In this document: piece by piece, positions 1 through 8,910 of the stretch | Layout of the letters: every line of letters starts with the position of its first letter | Position numbering within the stretch: position 1 is the stretch's first letter | Source of the DNA: UMGS1519 sp050951095 | GTDB lineage: Bacteria > Actinomycetota > Coriobacteriia > Coriobacteriales > Eggerthellaceae | Assembly: GCA_050951095.1 (NCBI GenBank) | Contig: JBMNIQ010000002.1 | Location: 1 to 64,000 of the forward strand | Reading direction: 5' to 3' | DNA: 64,000 nt | Program-made: the position numbers and the translations under genes | The notes under the pieces: model-generated | What the model was told of the DNA's origin: nothing | What the model saw: only the letters and a program-made list of their open reading frames with translations | The model's database searches: none

Positions 1-841
1 GCTCTTCGGCCGCGCTCACCCGGCAGCGCCCGCGCACGCCGTCCACGTCCGCCGCCATGCAGGCGAACGCCTTGCCCTCGCGGTGCTTCCGCTCGCGCAA
101 CGCGGCAATGGCCTGCGGATTCTCGGCATCCGCACACCAGATGGAACCCGCCCAGGCCCTTCACGGCAAGGATGCGGCCGTCATGCAGCCACTGCGCGGC
201 GCGGGCGATGATGGCGTCGGATTGCTCGCGCGTCAGGCCCCACTCCACGTCGTCGGAGCCGGAAACGCTCCAGTTGATATGCGGGCCGCACGAAAAGCAC
301 GCATCCGGCTGCGCGTGGAAGCGGCGATCCGCCGGGTCCGCATATTCGTGCGCGCAATCGGGACACATGGCGAACGGCGCCATGGATGTGCGCGGGCGGT
401 CGTAGGGCAGCCCGTTCGATGATCGTGAAGCGCGGACCCGCAGTTCGTGCAATTGATGAACGGGTAATGGTAGCGGCGGTTCTCCGGATCGAACAGCTCG
501 CGGACGCAATCGTCGCACGTGGCCAGGTCGGGCGAGACCAGCGTGGTCTCGCCCGCCTCGGCGTCGTCCGATGTCACGATGCGGAAGTCGTCGAACGGTT
601 CCAGCGGCACCTCCGTGAGCTTGATGCTCTCTACCTTCGCGGCGGCGGGCGCATGGTCGTGGATCTCCATCACGAATTCGTCCAGCAGGTTCTCTTCGCC
701 TTCCGCATGGATCTTCACGCCATCCGCGGCGTTCAGCACCCAGCCGGTGATCAGGTAGCGGCGCGCCAGGCGGTACACGAACGGACGGAAGCCCACGCCT
801 TGGACGATGCCGTTCACTTCGATGAGCAATGCAGAGCGCAT
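1..841 (-). pseudogene. hypF: HypF carbamoyltransferase, N-terminal part, frameshifted, cut by window edge
   Basis: HypF makes the cyanide ligand precursor for NiFe hydrogenase by carbamoylating the C-terminal Cys of HypE. The visible part has the acylphosphatase-like domain (VNGIVQGVGFRPFVYRLA), then the zinc-finger region (CDDCVRELFD, INCTNC, later FAMCPDCA and FSCGPHINW) and the start of the YrdC-like domain (KGLGGFHLVC). Reading through needs at least three single-base corrections, near 436 (TGCGGG/T/CCG), 415 (CGG/G/CTG) and 138 (TGCG/G/AT). A GGGGAGG ribosome-binding site sits 5 nt before the ATG at 841, which rules out the longer in-frame upstream start. The partner hypE lies at 19.5 kb. 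Family assignment is firm; whether the gene is really broken is doubtful because its neighbours carry the same kind of indel. Confidence 0.85.
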
Positions 842-986
842 ACGACCTCCCCTTCGATGGAGATGACAGTGTCGGGAACCGAACGGCCGCCGCCGCAAGG
901 CAAGAGAGGCCCCGCTACGAGAAACCGGCCGCTCTCGCAGCCGGTTTCGTCCATTCGGTTTGTGGTAAGCAGCCGCACGGCGGATG

Positions 987-1704
987 CTACAGTCCCAGCG
1001 CCTTCTTCAGGCTGGAAACGCGACGGCGCGACACGGGAATCTTGTCGTCCGTGCCGTCCAGCGTCAGCAGCAGCGTGCCGCCGGGTACGGATTCCACTTC
1101 CTTGACGTGGTCCAGGTTCACCAGGTAGCCGCGGTGCACGCGGAAGAACCCATGGCCGTCCAGGCGCTTCTCCAGCTGGGCCAGGCTGACCGTGGAGAAG
1201 TAGCGGTCCGTGTCCGTCTGCAGGTACGCATAGTCGTCGCGCGCCATGATGTAGCGGATAGAATCGATGTTGATCAGGATCTTCTTGCCCGCCTTTTCCA
1301 CCGGGATGCGCTCGGCGCGCTGTGCGCCGGTTGTGCAGCGCAATATGCTCGCGGACGCGTGCCACGGCCTGGGCCAGGCTGTCCTTCTCCACCGGCTTGA
1401 TAAGGTAGTCGATGGCATGCACTTTGAATGCATCCAGCGCGAATTCGCTGTATGCCGTGACGAAGACAACGGCGGGCGGGTACTTCAGGTGCTGCAGGGC
1501 CTCTGCCAGCTGCATGCCCGTGGCCTCCGGCATGTTCACATCCAGGAACATGACGTCGCACGGGTATTCCTTCAGTTTCTCAACCGCTTCGCGAACACTT
1601 GCTGCTTCGGACACGACCTCGGTCTGTCCCAGTTCGTCGAGGAGGTACTTGAGCTCCGAACGGGCGGGAGCCTCATCGTCGACGATCATTGCTTTTGGCA
1701 GCAT
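987..1704 (-). pseudogene. LytTR-family response regulator (LytR/BtsR-like), one frameshift
   Basis: Two-component response regulator. A receiver domain occupies residues 1-120 (VDDEAPARSELKYLL, phospho-acceptor in MFLDVNMPEATGMQLAEAL, TAYSEFALDAF, lysine in YLIKPVE). It is followed by a LytTR DNA-binding domain (IDSIRYIMARDDYAYLQT, FFRVHRGYLVNLDHVKEVE). The two halves are in different frames. They join if one C is removed from the CC near 1323 (AAC/C/GGCGCA), giving a protein of about 238 aa, normal for the family. AAGGAGAG precedes the ATG at 1704. The sensor kinase gene lies 70 bp upstream on the same strand, so the pair forms one two-component system. Target genes are not identifiable here. 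Confidence 0.85.
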
Positions 1705-1774
1705 TGACTCTCCTTGTTAAAAACTCGTATTTGAATCACATTCGATTATAACCCAACATATCGGACGTCGCGTA

Positions 1775-3081
1775 TTATTCACGTTCCTTCGAGGCAGCGC
1801 CTTTCAGGAACAGCGTCACCACCGTCCCCTTGCCCAGCGTGCTCTCGAAATCCATGGAGCTGTCCGGGCCGAAATACCCGGTCACGCGCTCTTTGATGTT
1901 GCGGATGGCAATGCCCAGGCCGGTGTCGGACTTCGCATGCATGATGTTGCGGCGCACTTCCTCGCTCATGCCCACGCCGTCGTCGCTCACGACGATGTAC
2001 AGGTCGTCGTCCTCCAGGTGCGCCTGCACCTTCACGGTCAGCTTGCGGTCGGCCGGGCGCGCATGCTGCACGGAATTCTCCACAATGGGCTGGGATCATG
2101 AACGACGGGATGAGGATGTCCTCTGCCTCTTCCGGAATATCCACGTCAAGCTCCAGCATGTCCTCGCCGAAACGCGCCAGCTCGAACGTGAAGTAGCGCT
2201 GCGTCTGCTCCACTTTCCTTCGAAAGCTCTATCAAGTCGCCTTCGTTCTCCAGCGTCTTGCGGTAGAACGTGGCGAACTCGCGCAGCAGCACGCGGGCCT
2301 TGTCGGGGTCCATGCGGATGAACGCCGCGATGGTGTTCAGCGTGTTGAACAGGAAGTGCGGGTTGATCTGCGTCTGCAGGGCGCGCAGCTCCATGGACGT
2401 GGCCAGCTTGCGCTGCTGCTCCATGGCTGCAGCGGCAATCTGCGTGGACAGGATGCTGGCGAAGCCCTCTGCAATGGACTTCTCCGTGTCGTTGATGAAG
2501 TGGGGGTGCGCGTAATAGAACTTCAGCGTGCCCACCACCTTGTTCGACATGACGAGCGGCGAGATGATGGCGGCCTGGATGGCCTTCACCTCGTCTTTGA
2601 AGCCGATCTCCTGCGCGGGACAGCATGACGCGCGTGGCGCCGTCTTCCAGCGTGTCCTTCGTGGCCAGCGTGCGGATGGGCAGGCCGCTGGGGTTGCCGT
2701 CCTCGGACACGCCCACGTATCCCAAGATGGTGGTGCGGTCCGTGATGGCAACAGCCACGCCGCGCGTGTTCGGCAGCAGCAGCTCGCAGATCCGCTGCGC
2801 GGAGTTCGCCGTCAGGCCCCTCGCCCTCCCATGGCTCCCAGCATCTGGTTCGCCAGCGTCAGCATGCGGCTGGTGTTCTTCGCCTTGATGCGGTCGGGCC
2901 CGGCAATGTACCAGAAGGCGCCGAACACGGAGAACGCCAGCACAGCCACACCCATGAGGATGAGCGGCACGTTGCGACGGCCCTCCAACAGGCACCACAT
3001 GAGCAAGCCGGCGGCTACGACCGCGATGATGGACAGAATCACGGCTGCGGATATCTGCCATCCGTTATGTTTCCTTGCCAT
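1775..3081 (-). pseudogene. LytS/BtsS-type sensor histidine kinase, four frameshifts
   Basis: Membrane sensor kinase of the His_kinase (PF06580) type. From the N terminus: two membrane helices (residues about 10-60), a GAF-like sensory domain (AVAITDRTTILGYVGVSEDG through VVGTLKFYYAHPHF), a dimerisation/phosphoacceptor region (LQTQINPHFLFNTLNTI) and a HATPase domain (SDDGVGMSEEVRRNI, GLGIAIRNIKERV). Coding continuity needs one added base in a G run near 2815 and the removal of one base near 2620, 2217 (AAA) and 2092 (CCC). The ATG at 3081 is preferred because AAAGGA lies 9 nt upstream; the ATG at 3099 has no such site. It heads the pair with the LytTR regulator. Confidence 0.85.
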
Positions 3082-3302
3082 ACGGCAGAATCCTTTCATT
3101 GGGACAACTACCGAATTATAGCGGCATTCGCCGATTTTTCGTAGCTGTTACCGTGGTCGTCCAGGCATTCCCCTGCTTTTGTCGCTTCCCCGCCCGCGCA
3201 ACAATGACGGTTTGCATCCATCTGTTCAGACGGAAGCCGGCAACGTGCCGTTCGCGCGGCAACGGGCGGCTGAGGAGACTGCGGACCAGCGGGAGATGCC
3301 GG

Positions 3303-4103
3303 CTAGAATCCCGCTTCCCGAAGCACCATGCCGATGGACGCGACGCCCAGGATGATGCCGAACCCGAAGCGCAGATGGCGCTCGGAGACGCGCTTGATCA
3401 GCTTCGCGCCGATCACGGCCCCGGGTATGGAGCCCGCCGCGATGGCGAGTCCCAGCCAGACCACCACGTTGCCCAGCATGATCTGCTCGATAGCGCCCGG
3501 AATGGACAGGATGGCAATGGCCAGCAGCGACGTGCCGGATGCATGCTTCATGGACAGCCCCAGTAGCACCACGAACAGCGGCGTCATCAGGAAGCCGCCG
3601 CCGATGCCCACATACCCCGCGGCAACGCCGGCAAGCGCGCCGATGAAGAAGCCCTTCACCAGCTGCGCGCGCGACAGCATGCGCGGCGCGGGCGGGATGA
3701 TCTCCTGCGAGCCCCGCACCTTCGGCGCCTTCAGGGCCTTGCGCAGCATCTTCACGGCAGACCACAGGATGACCACGGCCGCCACCAGGATGATGGCCCA
3801 TGACGGCGAGAGGCTGGCCAGGTACACGCCCACGGGCGAAAGGCACGCACCGCCCAATCCGGCGGCAACGCCCAAGCCCACCACGCACGTGCGCTGCCGG
3901 ATATGCGTCACGCAGCCGGCGGCCGCCGTGGGGATGATGGTGAACAGCGACGTGGCCGTTGCCCGGATGGCCTGCATGCCGTAGCCCAGCGTGAACACCG
4001 GCACCATGATGCTGCCGCCGCCCACGCCCAGCATGCCCGAGCACAGGCCGATGGCGAAGCCGACGACCAGCGCTATCAGAACCGAGGCTATTGTGATTTC
4101 CAT
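3303..4103 (-). CDS. TauE/SafE-family sulfite/organosulfonate exporter
   Basis: Polytopic membrane permease of 266 aa with the two-fold repeated layout of the TauE/SafE family. The first repeat begins GFAIGLCSGMLGVGGGSIMVP and the second LAGVAAGYVGIGGGFLMTPLF; the paired GxGGG motifs are the family signature. About eight membrane helices are apparent. Members export sulfite, sulfoacetate or related anions, but the substrate cannot be read from sequence. The ATG at 4103 lies 9 nt after the stop of the upstream glycosyltransferase gene, so the two are probably co-transcribed. Nothing unusual in length. Confidence 0.88.
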   Translation of the reverse strand: MEITIASVLIALVVGFAIGLCSGMLGVGGGSIMVPVFTLGYGMQAIRATATSLFTIIPTAAAGCVTHIRQRTCVVGLGVAAGLGGACLSPVGVYLASLSPSWAIILVAAVVILWSAVKMLRKALKAPKVRGSQEIIPPAPRMLSRAQLVKGFFIGALAGVAAGYVGIGGGFLMTPLFVVLLGLSMKHASGTSLLAIAILSIPGAIEQIMLGNVVVWLGLAIAAGSIPGAVIGAKLIKRVSERHLRFGFGIILGVASIGMVLREAGF

Positions 4104-4112
4104 TGCCGCGCG

Positions 4113-5402
4113 CTACTCCGCAATGTTCAGGCGGATCTCGCCGGTAGCACCGGGATCCAGCGACGTCTGCGGCATGGGCGCGTCTTCCTCCAGGCCCAGC
4201 TCCTTGCGGCGCAGGCGCATGGATTCCAGCAGCGCGGACGTCAGGATGCGGTCGCCGCGACAGCGCTGCATCATCTCCGGCCAGATGAACTGGAACTCGA
4301 AGTAGCGCGAGCAGTTGTCCTTCGCGTATTCCGTCGCCTCGCGCGATGCGGTGCGGGCGGCGCGCAGGTACGCGCCCTTCTGCTTGCGCGCAATGGCGCG
4401 CAGGAACGCCGTGATCTTCGCGCGGCGCGTGATGCCCGGACGCAGGAACGGGCCGGGGTACGGCTCCAGCATGCCGGGCGTGATCTGGAGCAGGTCGATC
4501 TGCGTGCGGCTGTATTCCACCTTGCGGAACTCGTAGATCCAGCGATAGATGTCGCGCAGGAAGCGGTCGCCCTCGTTCGCCGTCTTCGGCGGCATGTGCA
4601 CCAGGCTCCACTGGTTGTCGAACCAGATGGTGGAATCGTACATGCGCAGGCTGAGCATGTAGTCCAGGTCCTCGCCGCGCGGAATCCACGGATCGAACGC
4701 AAGGCGCTTGAACGCCTCGGCATGCAGCGCCAGGCATCCGCCGCACACGTGGTTCGAACGCGACAGGCGCGGTCCGCGCATGGCACCTTCGATCCATTCG
4801 TTGAACGCCTTCCCCTGCTCCCAGAAATGGTTGTACCAGTGATTCTGGCTCATGGACGTGTACTTGCCCTGGCGGTTGTAGTAGTAGCCCGTCTTCGCCA
4901 GGATGGGCACGCCGCGCTTCGTCAGCTTGCCCAGGCCGTACACGGCTTTGTGCAGGAAGTCGGGGTCGTCCACGATCTCGTCGTCATCCAGGAACACCAC
5001 GGAGTCGAAGCCCAGCACGTTCGCCACCACCAGGCCCAGGTTGCGGATGGCGGAATAGCCCGTCATGCCGATTTCCTTATCCAGGTTCCCGGCGCCCAGC
5101 TGCTCCAGGCGCTGATGGATAAGCGCCAGCTCGCTTTCCGCAATCACCAGAATGTTCAGGTCCGGGAAGCGGTTCACCGCAGATTCCACGGTCTCGACGG
5201 CGGCCCTGAGAATGCGCTGCTGCGCAGACACGATGACCACGATGACGCCCACGTCCTGGACGCGCCGCAGCGACTCCAGGCAGCGCGTCAGCTCCTCGGC
5301 ATGGCCGGGCGACGTGGGATGATCGTAATAGGCAACCGGATCGTCGCTCTGCTGTCGGGTGCGGACGGCATATATCGTGGGAATGACTATGACCGGATTC
5401 AT
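4113..5402 (-). CDS. Glycosyltransferase, GT-A fold, about 429 aa
   Basis: Cytoplasmic glycosyltransferase-like protein without membrane helices. The N terminus (MNPVIVIPTI) resembles the opening beta strand of a nucleotide-sugar-binding domain. The metal-binding DxD-type motif is in SVVFLDDDEIVDDPDFL (residues about 135-151), and PRGEDLDYMLSLRM looks like the distal acceptor/ED motif. The C-terminal 130 residues are helical, basic and not recognised. The ATG at 5402 follows a GGGAGG element at a rather long spacing. It is upstream of and nearly abutting the TauE-family gene. Donor and acceptor sugars are unknown; a role in cell-surface glycan synthesis is only an inference. Confidence 0.7.
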   Translation of the reverse strand: MNPVIVIPTIYAVRTRQQSDDPVAYYDHPTSPGHAEELTRCLESLRRVQDVGVIVVIVSAQQRILRAAVETVESAVNRFPDLNILVIAESELALIHQRLEQLGAGNLDKEIGMTGYSAIRNLGLVVANVLGFDSVVFLDDDEIVDDPDFLHKAVYGLGKLTKRGVPILAKTGYYYNRQGKYTSMSQNHWYNHFWEQGKAFNEWIEGAMRGPRLSRSNHVCGGCLALHAEAFKRLAFDPWIPRGEDLDYMLSLRMYDSTIWFDNQWSLVHMPPKTANEGDRFLRDIYRWIYEFRKVEYSRTQIDLLQITPGMLEPYPGPFLRPGITRRAKITAFLRAIARKQKGAYLRAARTASREATEYAKDNCSRYFEFQFIWPEMMQRCRGDRILTSALLESMRLRRKELGLEEDAPMPQTSLDPGATGEIRLNIAE

Positions 5403-5500
5403 GCTTCGTAAACCTCCCTACTCCATGCAGCGTGCGCATGGGGCGGTCTTTCTGCCTGCGCCCTCCACGCAGGTATGCCCATTATAGCGGTTGCGGGAAA

Positions 5501-6559
5501 TCAGCCTCTGCGGCGCGGGTGGCCGCGGCGCTCGCGCTTGCGGGCCGCCTCTTCGCGCTTCTCCCGCCCCTTTTCGTTCTCGGCCGCAAGATCGCGGTAC
5601 GCATCAAGCCTGGCCTGCGACAACGCGCCTTCCTCCACGGCCTTGCGAACGGCGCAGCCCGGTTCGTCGCCATGGCGGCAGTCGCGGAACCGGCAGCCTT
5701 CCGCAAGCGCCACGATGTCCGCGAACGCCGCGGCGATGCCCGCGCCCGCATCCCACAGCGCCAGGCCGCGCACGCCCGGCATGTCGATGACGCGGCCGCC
5801 GCCCGGCAGGTCCACGATCTCGCGCGACACGGTGGTATGGCGGCCCTTGCCGTCGCGGCTGCGCACGGCATTCGTGGCCTGCACCTGACGGCCCACCAGC
5901 ACGTTCACCAGGCTGGACTTCCCCACGCCGGAACGCCCCATGAGCACAGCCGTCCGCGTGCCGATGGCGCGGCGCACGGCCTCCACGCTGGCCGCATCGT
6001 CTTCCGACACCACCAGCACGTGCACGCGATCGCCCGCGATGGCGTCCACGGCGTCGCGCACGTGCCGCACCTGGTCCTCGCTTTCGGCAAGGTCGGCCTT
6101 CGTCAGAATCACAAGCACCTGCGCGCCCGTCTCGAACGCCAGCACCAGCTCGCGCTCCAGGCGATGCAGGTTCAGCTGGGCAAGCGGCTGCGCCACGATG
6201 ATGGCGTCGAAATTCGCCGCAAGCGTCTGCGGCAGCGTGCGTTCCGCCGGGTCCTTGCGCACCAGCACATGCCCGCGCGGCCCGATGGCCCCGATCTGCG
6301 CCATGTCCGCGCCTTCCGTCAGCGACACCTGCACGCGATCGCCTACAACGGCGCGCACCGAGGCGTTCTTCACTAAGGCCGTGGCATGCTGGCAGCGAAT
6401 CGTACGGCCGTCGTCCAGGCGCACCAACGGGAAGCCGCGATCCAGCTTCACCACTTCGCCCGTAAGCATCTGCCCCTCTCCTGCCCGAGCCGCACCCGTG
6501 CGAGCCGGCTGCACCGTGCCGTCTTCCGTGTCGACGGCAATCATGTCGTGCCCGCTCAT
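5501..6559 (-). CDS. rsgA: RsgA, ribosome small-subunit-dependent GTPase A
   Basis: Late 30S-subunit maturation GTPase. It has an N-terminal OB-fold (GEVVKLDRGFPLVRLDDGRT) and a circularly permuted GTPase order: G4 (ILTKADL) comes before G1 (GRSGVGKSSLVNVL) and G3 (IDMPGVRGLAL). The C-terminal zinc finger is CRFRDCRHGDEPGCAV. At 352 aa it is slightly long because of a basic lysine/arginine tail after residue 320. The start overlaps the stop of the upstream OB-fold protein gene by 4 nt (ATGA), so translation is probably coupled to it. All catalytic motifs are present. Confidence 0.95.
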   Translation of the reverse strand: MSGHDMIAVDTEDGTVQPARTGAARAGEGQMLTGEVVKLDRGFPLVRLDDGRTIRCQHATALVKNASVRAVVGDRVQVSLTEGADMAQIGAIGPRGHVLVRKDPAERTLPQTLAANFDAIIVAQPLAQLNLHRLERELVLAFETGAQVLVILTKADLAESEDQVRHVRDAVDAIAGDRVHVLVVSEDDAASVEAVRRAIGTRTAVLMGRSGVGKSSLVNVLVGRQVQATNAVRSRDGKGRHTTVSREIVDLPGGGRVIDMPGVRGLALWDAGAGIAAAFADIVALAEGCRFRDCRHGDEPGCAVRKAVEEGALSQARLDAYRDLAAENEKGREKREEAARKRERRGHPRRRG

Positions 6560-7197
6560 CGCGACCGCGCCCGATACTGCCGGTATCCCAGGAACAGGAG
6601 CACGCCCAACACCACCAGCAAAGACGATGCCAGCAAGTCCGACGGATCGAACGCATCGTGGCTGGAAGAGCCCTGGTCGACCACCGTCAAGCTTGTCGCA
6701 TGGATATCCTCCAGGCCCTCGTGCGCCGAGCAGTTCGCATGGAACGTGCCCATGACGCGCACCTTCGAGCCCGTGACGCCGTAGCGCCCGTACGAATCGA
6801 TGGCGTCGGCCTGCGCATTCGTCACCAGCACCTGCACGGATGCGGAGCTTTCGCCGTGCAGGGCCGTCAGCGTGATCCAGCAGTAGTCCGAGCCGTTCTC
6901 CTCGCGAATGCGATCGCCCACCACTTCGCCCGTGACCTGCACGGATTGGTTATCGTAATACGACTCGTCCGCCGTCAGGTCCGCAATCTCCACCTCGTAG
7001 ATGAACGACCCGTCCGGCAGCTGCCCGGTGGATACGCTGTTCGATGCGTGCGCCGGGGACGGGCACGACAGCAGGCATGCCGCCGTCAGCGCCGCCAGCA
7101 CGAATGCGCATGCAAGGACTCGCGCGACATACGGAGCGCGCACACCCGCCGCTTGCGTGCATCCGCCGTTCCAAACCGCTTCGCCCGCGCGCCTCAT
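6556..7197 (-). CDS. Secreted, C-terminally anchored OB-fold-like protein of unknown function
   Basis: 213-aa protein not recognised with certainty. It has an N-terminal signal sequence (hydrophobic VARVLACAFVLAALTAACLL, then AHA as a likely cleavage site). An extracytoplasmic beta-rich domain follows (QSVQVTGEVVGDRI, YCWITLTAL, YGVTGSKVRVMGTFHANC, DIHATSLTVV), arranged like an OB-fold, as in CcmE or tRNA_anti-type domains. A single C-terminal membrane helix (LLASSLLVVLGVLLFLGY) and a basic tail (RQYRARSR) place the domain outside the membrane. Its gene overlaps trkH upstream and rsgA downstream by 4 nt each, so it sits in a tight operon. Function cannot be stated. Confidence 0.7.
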   Translation of the reverse strand: MRRAGEAVWNGGCTQAAGVRAPYVARVLACAFVLAALTAACLLSCPSPAHASNSVSTGQLPDGSFIYEVEIADLTADESYYDNQSVQVTGEVVGDRIREENGSDYCWITLTALHGESSASVQVLVTNAQADAIDSYGRYGVTGSKVRVMGTFHANCSAHEGLEDIHATSLTVVDQGSSSHDAFDPSDLLASSLLVVLGVLLFLGYRQYRARSR

Positions 7198-8711
7198 CGG
7201 CCCTCACGCCTTCTGCGCGGCTTCAGCGACACGAAGATCTTCGCAATCAGCGCGAACAGCGTCACGAACTCCAAACGGCCCGCCCACATCTCGCCGATGT
7301 AGAGCACCTCAAGCGGCACGGGCATATCGGACGACACGATGCCGGCCGACAGGCCGCCGTTGCTGGCCATGGCCACGGAGTCGAAGATGGCCGCCGTGGA
7401 ATCGTAGCCGTACGCCACGCCCACCAGGGCGCCCACGGCATACATGGCCACGAACAGCGCGAAGATGGTCATGGCCTCCTTGACCATGGCATCGTCGATG
7501 GTCCTTCGCCCGATGTGGCGGTACGTGCTGACGACGCGCACGGATTCCGGCGACGCCGTCTGCTTGATGGTGGCGCCCACGGAACGCGCGATGATGGCCA
7601 GGCGCCGCAGCTTGATGCCGCCTGCCGTGCTGCCGGCCGAAAGGCCCGCCGCCATGGCAAGCGCCAGCACGAAGAACGCGCCCGTGCCCACGACCATGGC
7701 CAGCTTGTCCGCCGTGATGGTGGAGAACCCGGTCGTGCTGGCGGCCGCGATGATCATGAACAGGCCGCGCCGCATGAGCGACGGCGCACCCGCGAACGAC
7801 GATGAGGCGGAAAGCGCCAGGACGCCGATGACCACCAGCAGCAACAGCCACAGGAACATGGTCTTCAGCTCCGTGTCCCGCAGCACCTCGCTCACCTTGT
7901 CGCGCCACGCGGCGGCGAACAGCGCGAAGTTCACGCCGCCCAGGAGCATGAGCACCATCAGCGTCAATTCCATCGGCAGCGAATGATAGTAATAGATGTT
8001 CTCCGCCATGGGCGTGAACCCGGCCGTCATGAAGCCGGAGATGGCAATCCAGATGCCGTGCAGCACGGCGCGCGCCGGCTCCATGCCGGCAACGAGGCAG
8101 AAGACGATCAGGATGACGGAGAACACGCCCACCATGACCAGGGAGATGCGCGCGATCAGGCGCGTGGTCTGCACCACGTTCGGCACCACGTGCTCGTCGC
8201 GGCCTTCGGACGAATACAGGGACGAGCCCGAGCCGCTCATCAGGCCCAGCGACAGCATGACCACGACCAGTCCCAAGCCGCCCATGAAGTGCATGGCGAA
8301 GCGCCACATGTTGTCGGCATACGAAAGATGGTCCAGATCGGAGATGATGCTGGCGCCCGTGGACGTGAAGCCGGACACGGAATCGAACAGCGCATCCAGA
8401 TACGACCCGTAATGGCCGGAGCCGAACAGCGGGATGGCGCCGATCAGCGCCAGGACGATCCAGGCGAAGCCCACCACGGCCAGCGCCTGTTGGCGGTTCA
8501 GCTGGCGCGGCGTGGCGTTCATCATGCACATGGCGCTGCCGATGATGAGCGCCAGGCCCACGGCGCGCAGATAGCGCCCGGCCGGCTCCCATTCCTGGAA
8601 TATGACCGCCACCAGGAACGGCACGATCATGACCACGGCCACCAGCAGAACCAGGTCGCCCAGGTAATGGCCGATAACGCGGAAGTCCGAGAATGTGTAG
8701 CGTTGCCACAT
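7194..8711 (-). CDS. trkH: TrkH/KtrB-family potassium uptake channel subunit
   Basis: Integral membrane pore subunit for K+ uptake, 505 aa with about ten helices. Several selectivity-filter-like P-loops of the superfamily are visible: SVSGFTSTGASI, AISGFMTAGFTPM, AAASTTGFSTI and AMASNGGLSAGI. The GSTAGGIKLRR segment is the conserved cytosolic loop. TrkH normally works with a cytosolic TrkA-type regulator; no trkA is seen in this window. The gene is preceded by a 45-codon membrane ORF in the same frame, separated from it by a TAG stop and 15 nt. Its 3' end overlaps the downstream OB-fold gene. Confidence 0.92.
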   Translation of the reverse strand: MWQRYTFSDFRVIGHYLGDLVLLVAVVMIVPFLVAVIFQEWEPAGRYLRAVGLALIIGSAMCMMNATPRQLNRQQALAVVGFAWIVLALIGAIPLFGSGHYGSYLDALFDSVSGFTSTGASIISDLDHLSYADNMWRFAMHFMGGLGLVVVMLSLGLMSGSGSSLYSSEGRDEHVVPNVVQTTRLIARISLVMVGVFSVILIVFCLVAGMEPARAVLHGIWIAISGFMTAGFTPMAENIYYYHSLPMELTLMVLMLLGGVNFALFAAAWRDKVSEVLRDTELKTMFLWLLLLVVIGVLALSASSSFAGAPSLMRRGLFMIIAAASTTGFSTITADKLAMVVGTGAFFVLALAMAAGLSAGSTAGGIKLRRLAIIARSVGATIKQTASPESVRVVSTYRHIGRRTIDDAMVKEAMTIFALFVAMYAVGALVGVAYGYDSTAAIFDSVAMASNGGLSAGIVSSDMPVPLEVLYIGEMWAGRLEFVTLFALIAKIFVSLKPRRRREGR

Positions 8712-8726
8712 GGGAGTATCGCCCGC

Positions 8727-8864
8727 CTACCCTATCAGCAGGCGCACCACCGCAATGACCAGCTCGCAGACGAACACGAATCCGGTCAGGAGCATGACGA
8801 TGGAGAACATCCCTTTGATCGGGGTCTTGAAATCCCGTTTGATTTTCACTCGAGGCGTAGCCAT
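8727..8864 (-). CDS. Small single-span membrane protein upstream of trkH (45 aa)
   Basis: Short ORF translated by eye. It starts MATPRVKIKRDFKTPIKGMF, a basic cytosolic head, followed by one hydrophobic helix (SIVMLLTGFVFVCELVIAVV) and ends RLLIG. It has the same reading frame as trkH and ends in TAG 15 nt before the trkH ATG. The amphipathic basic head plus single helix suits a small accessory subunit, comparable in architecture to KdpF, but no homology is claimed. Alternatively it is a leader peptide whose translation is coupled to trkH. Coding status rests on the hydrophobic pattern and tight spacing only. Confidence 0.55.
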   Translation of the reverse strand: MATPRVKIKRDFKTPIKGMFSIVMLLTGFVFVCELVIAVVRLLIG

Positions 8865-8910
8865 GGCGCCATTCTAGTACATTTCGCTTTCGGCGGGAGC
8901 GGACGCGTTA

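Noticed and set aside
3226..4797. 523-codon minus-strand frame spanning the exporter and glycosyltransferase genes
   Set aside because: Out of frame with both genes, whose family motifs are intact in the adopted frames.
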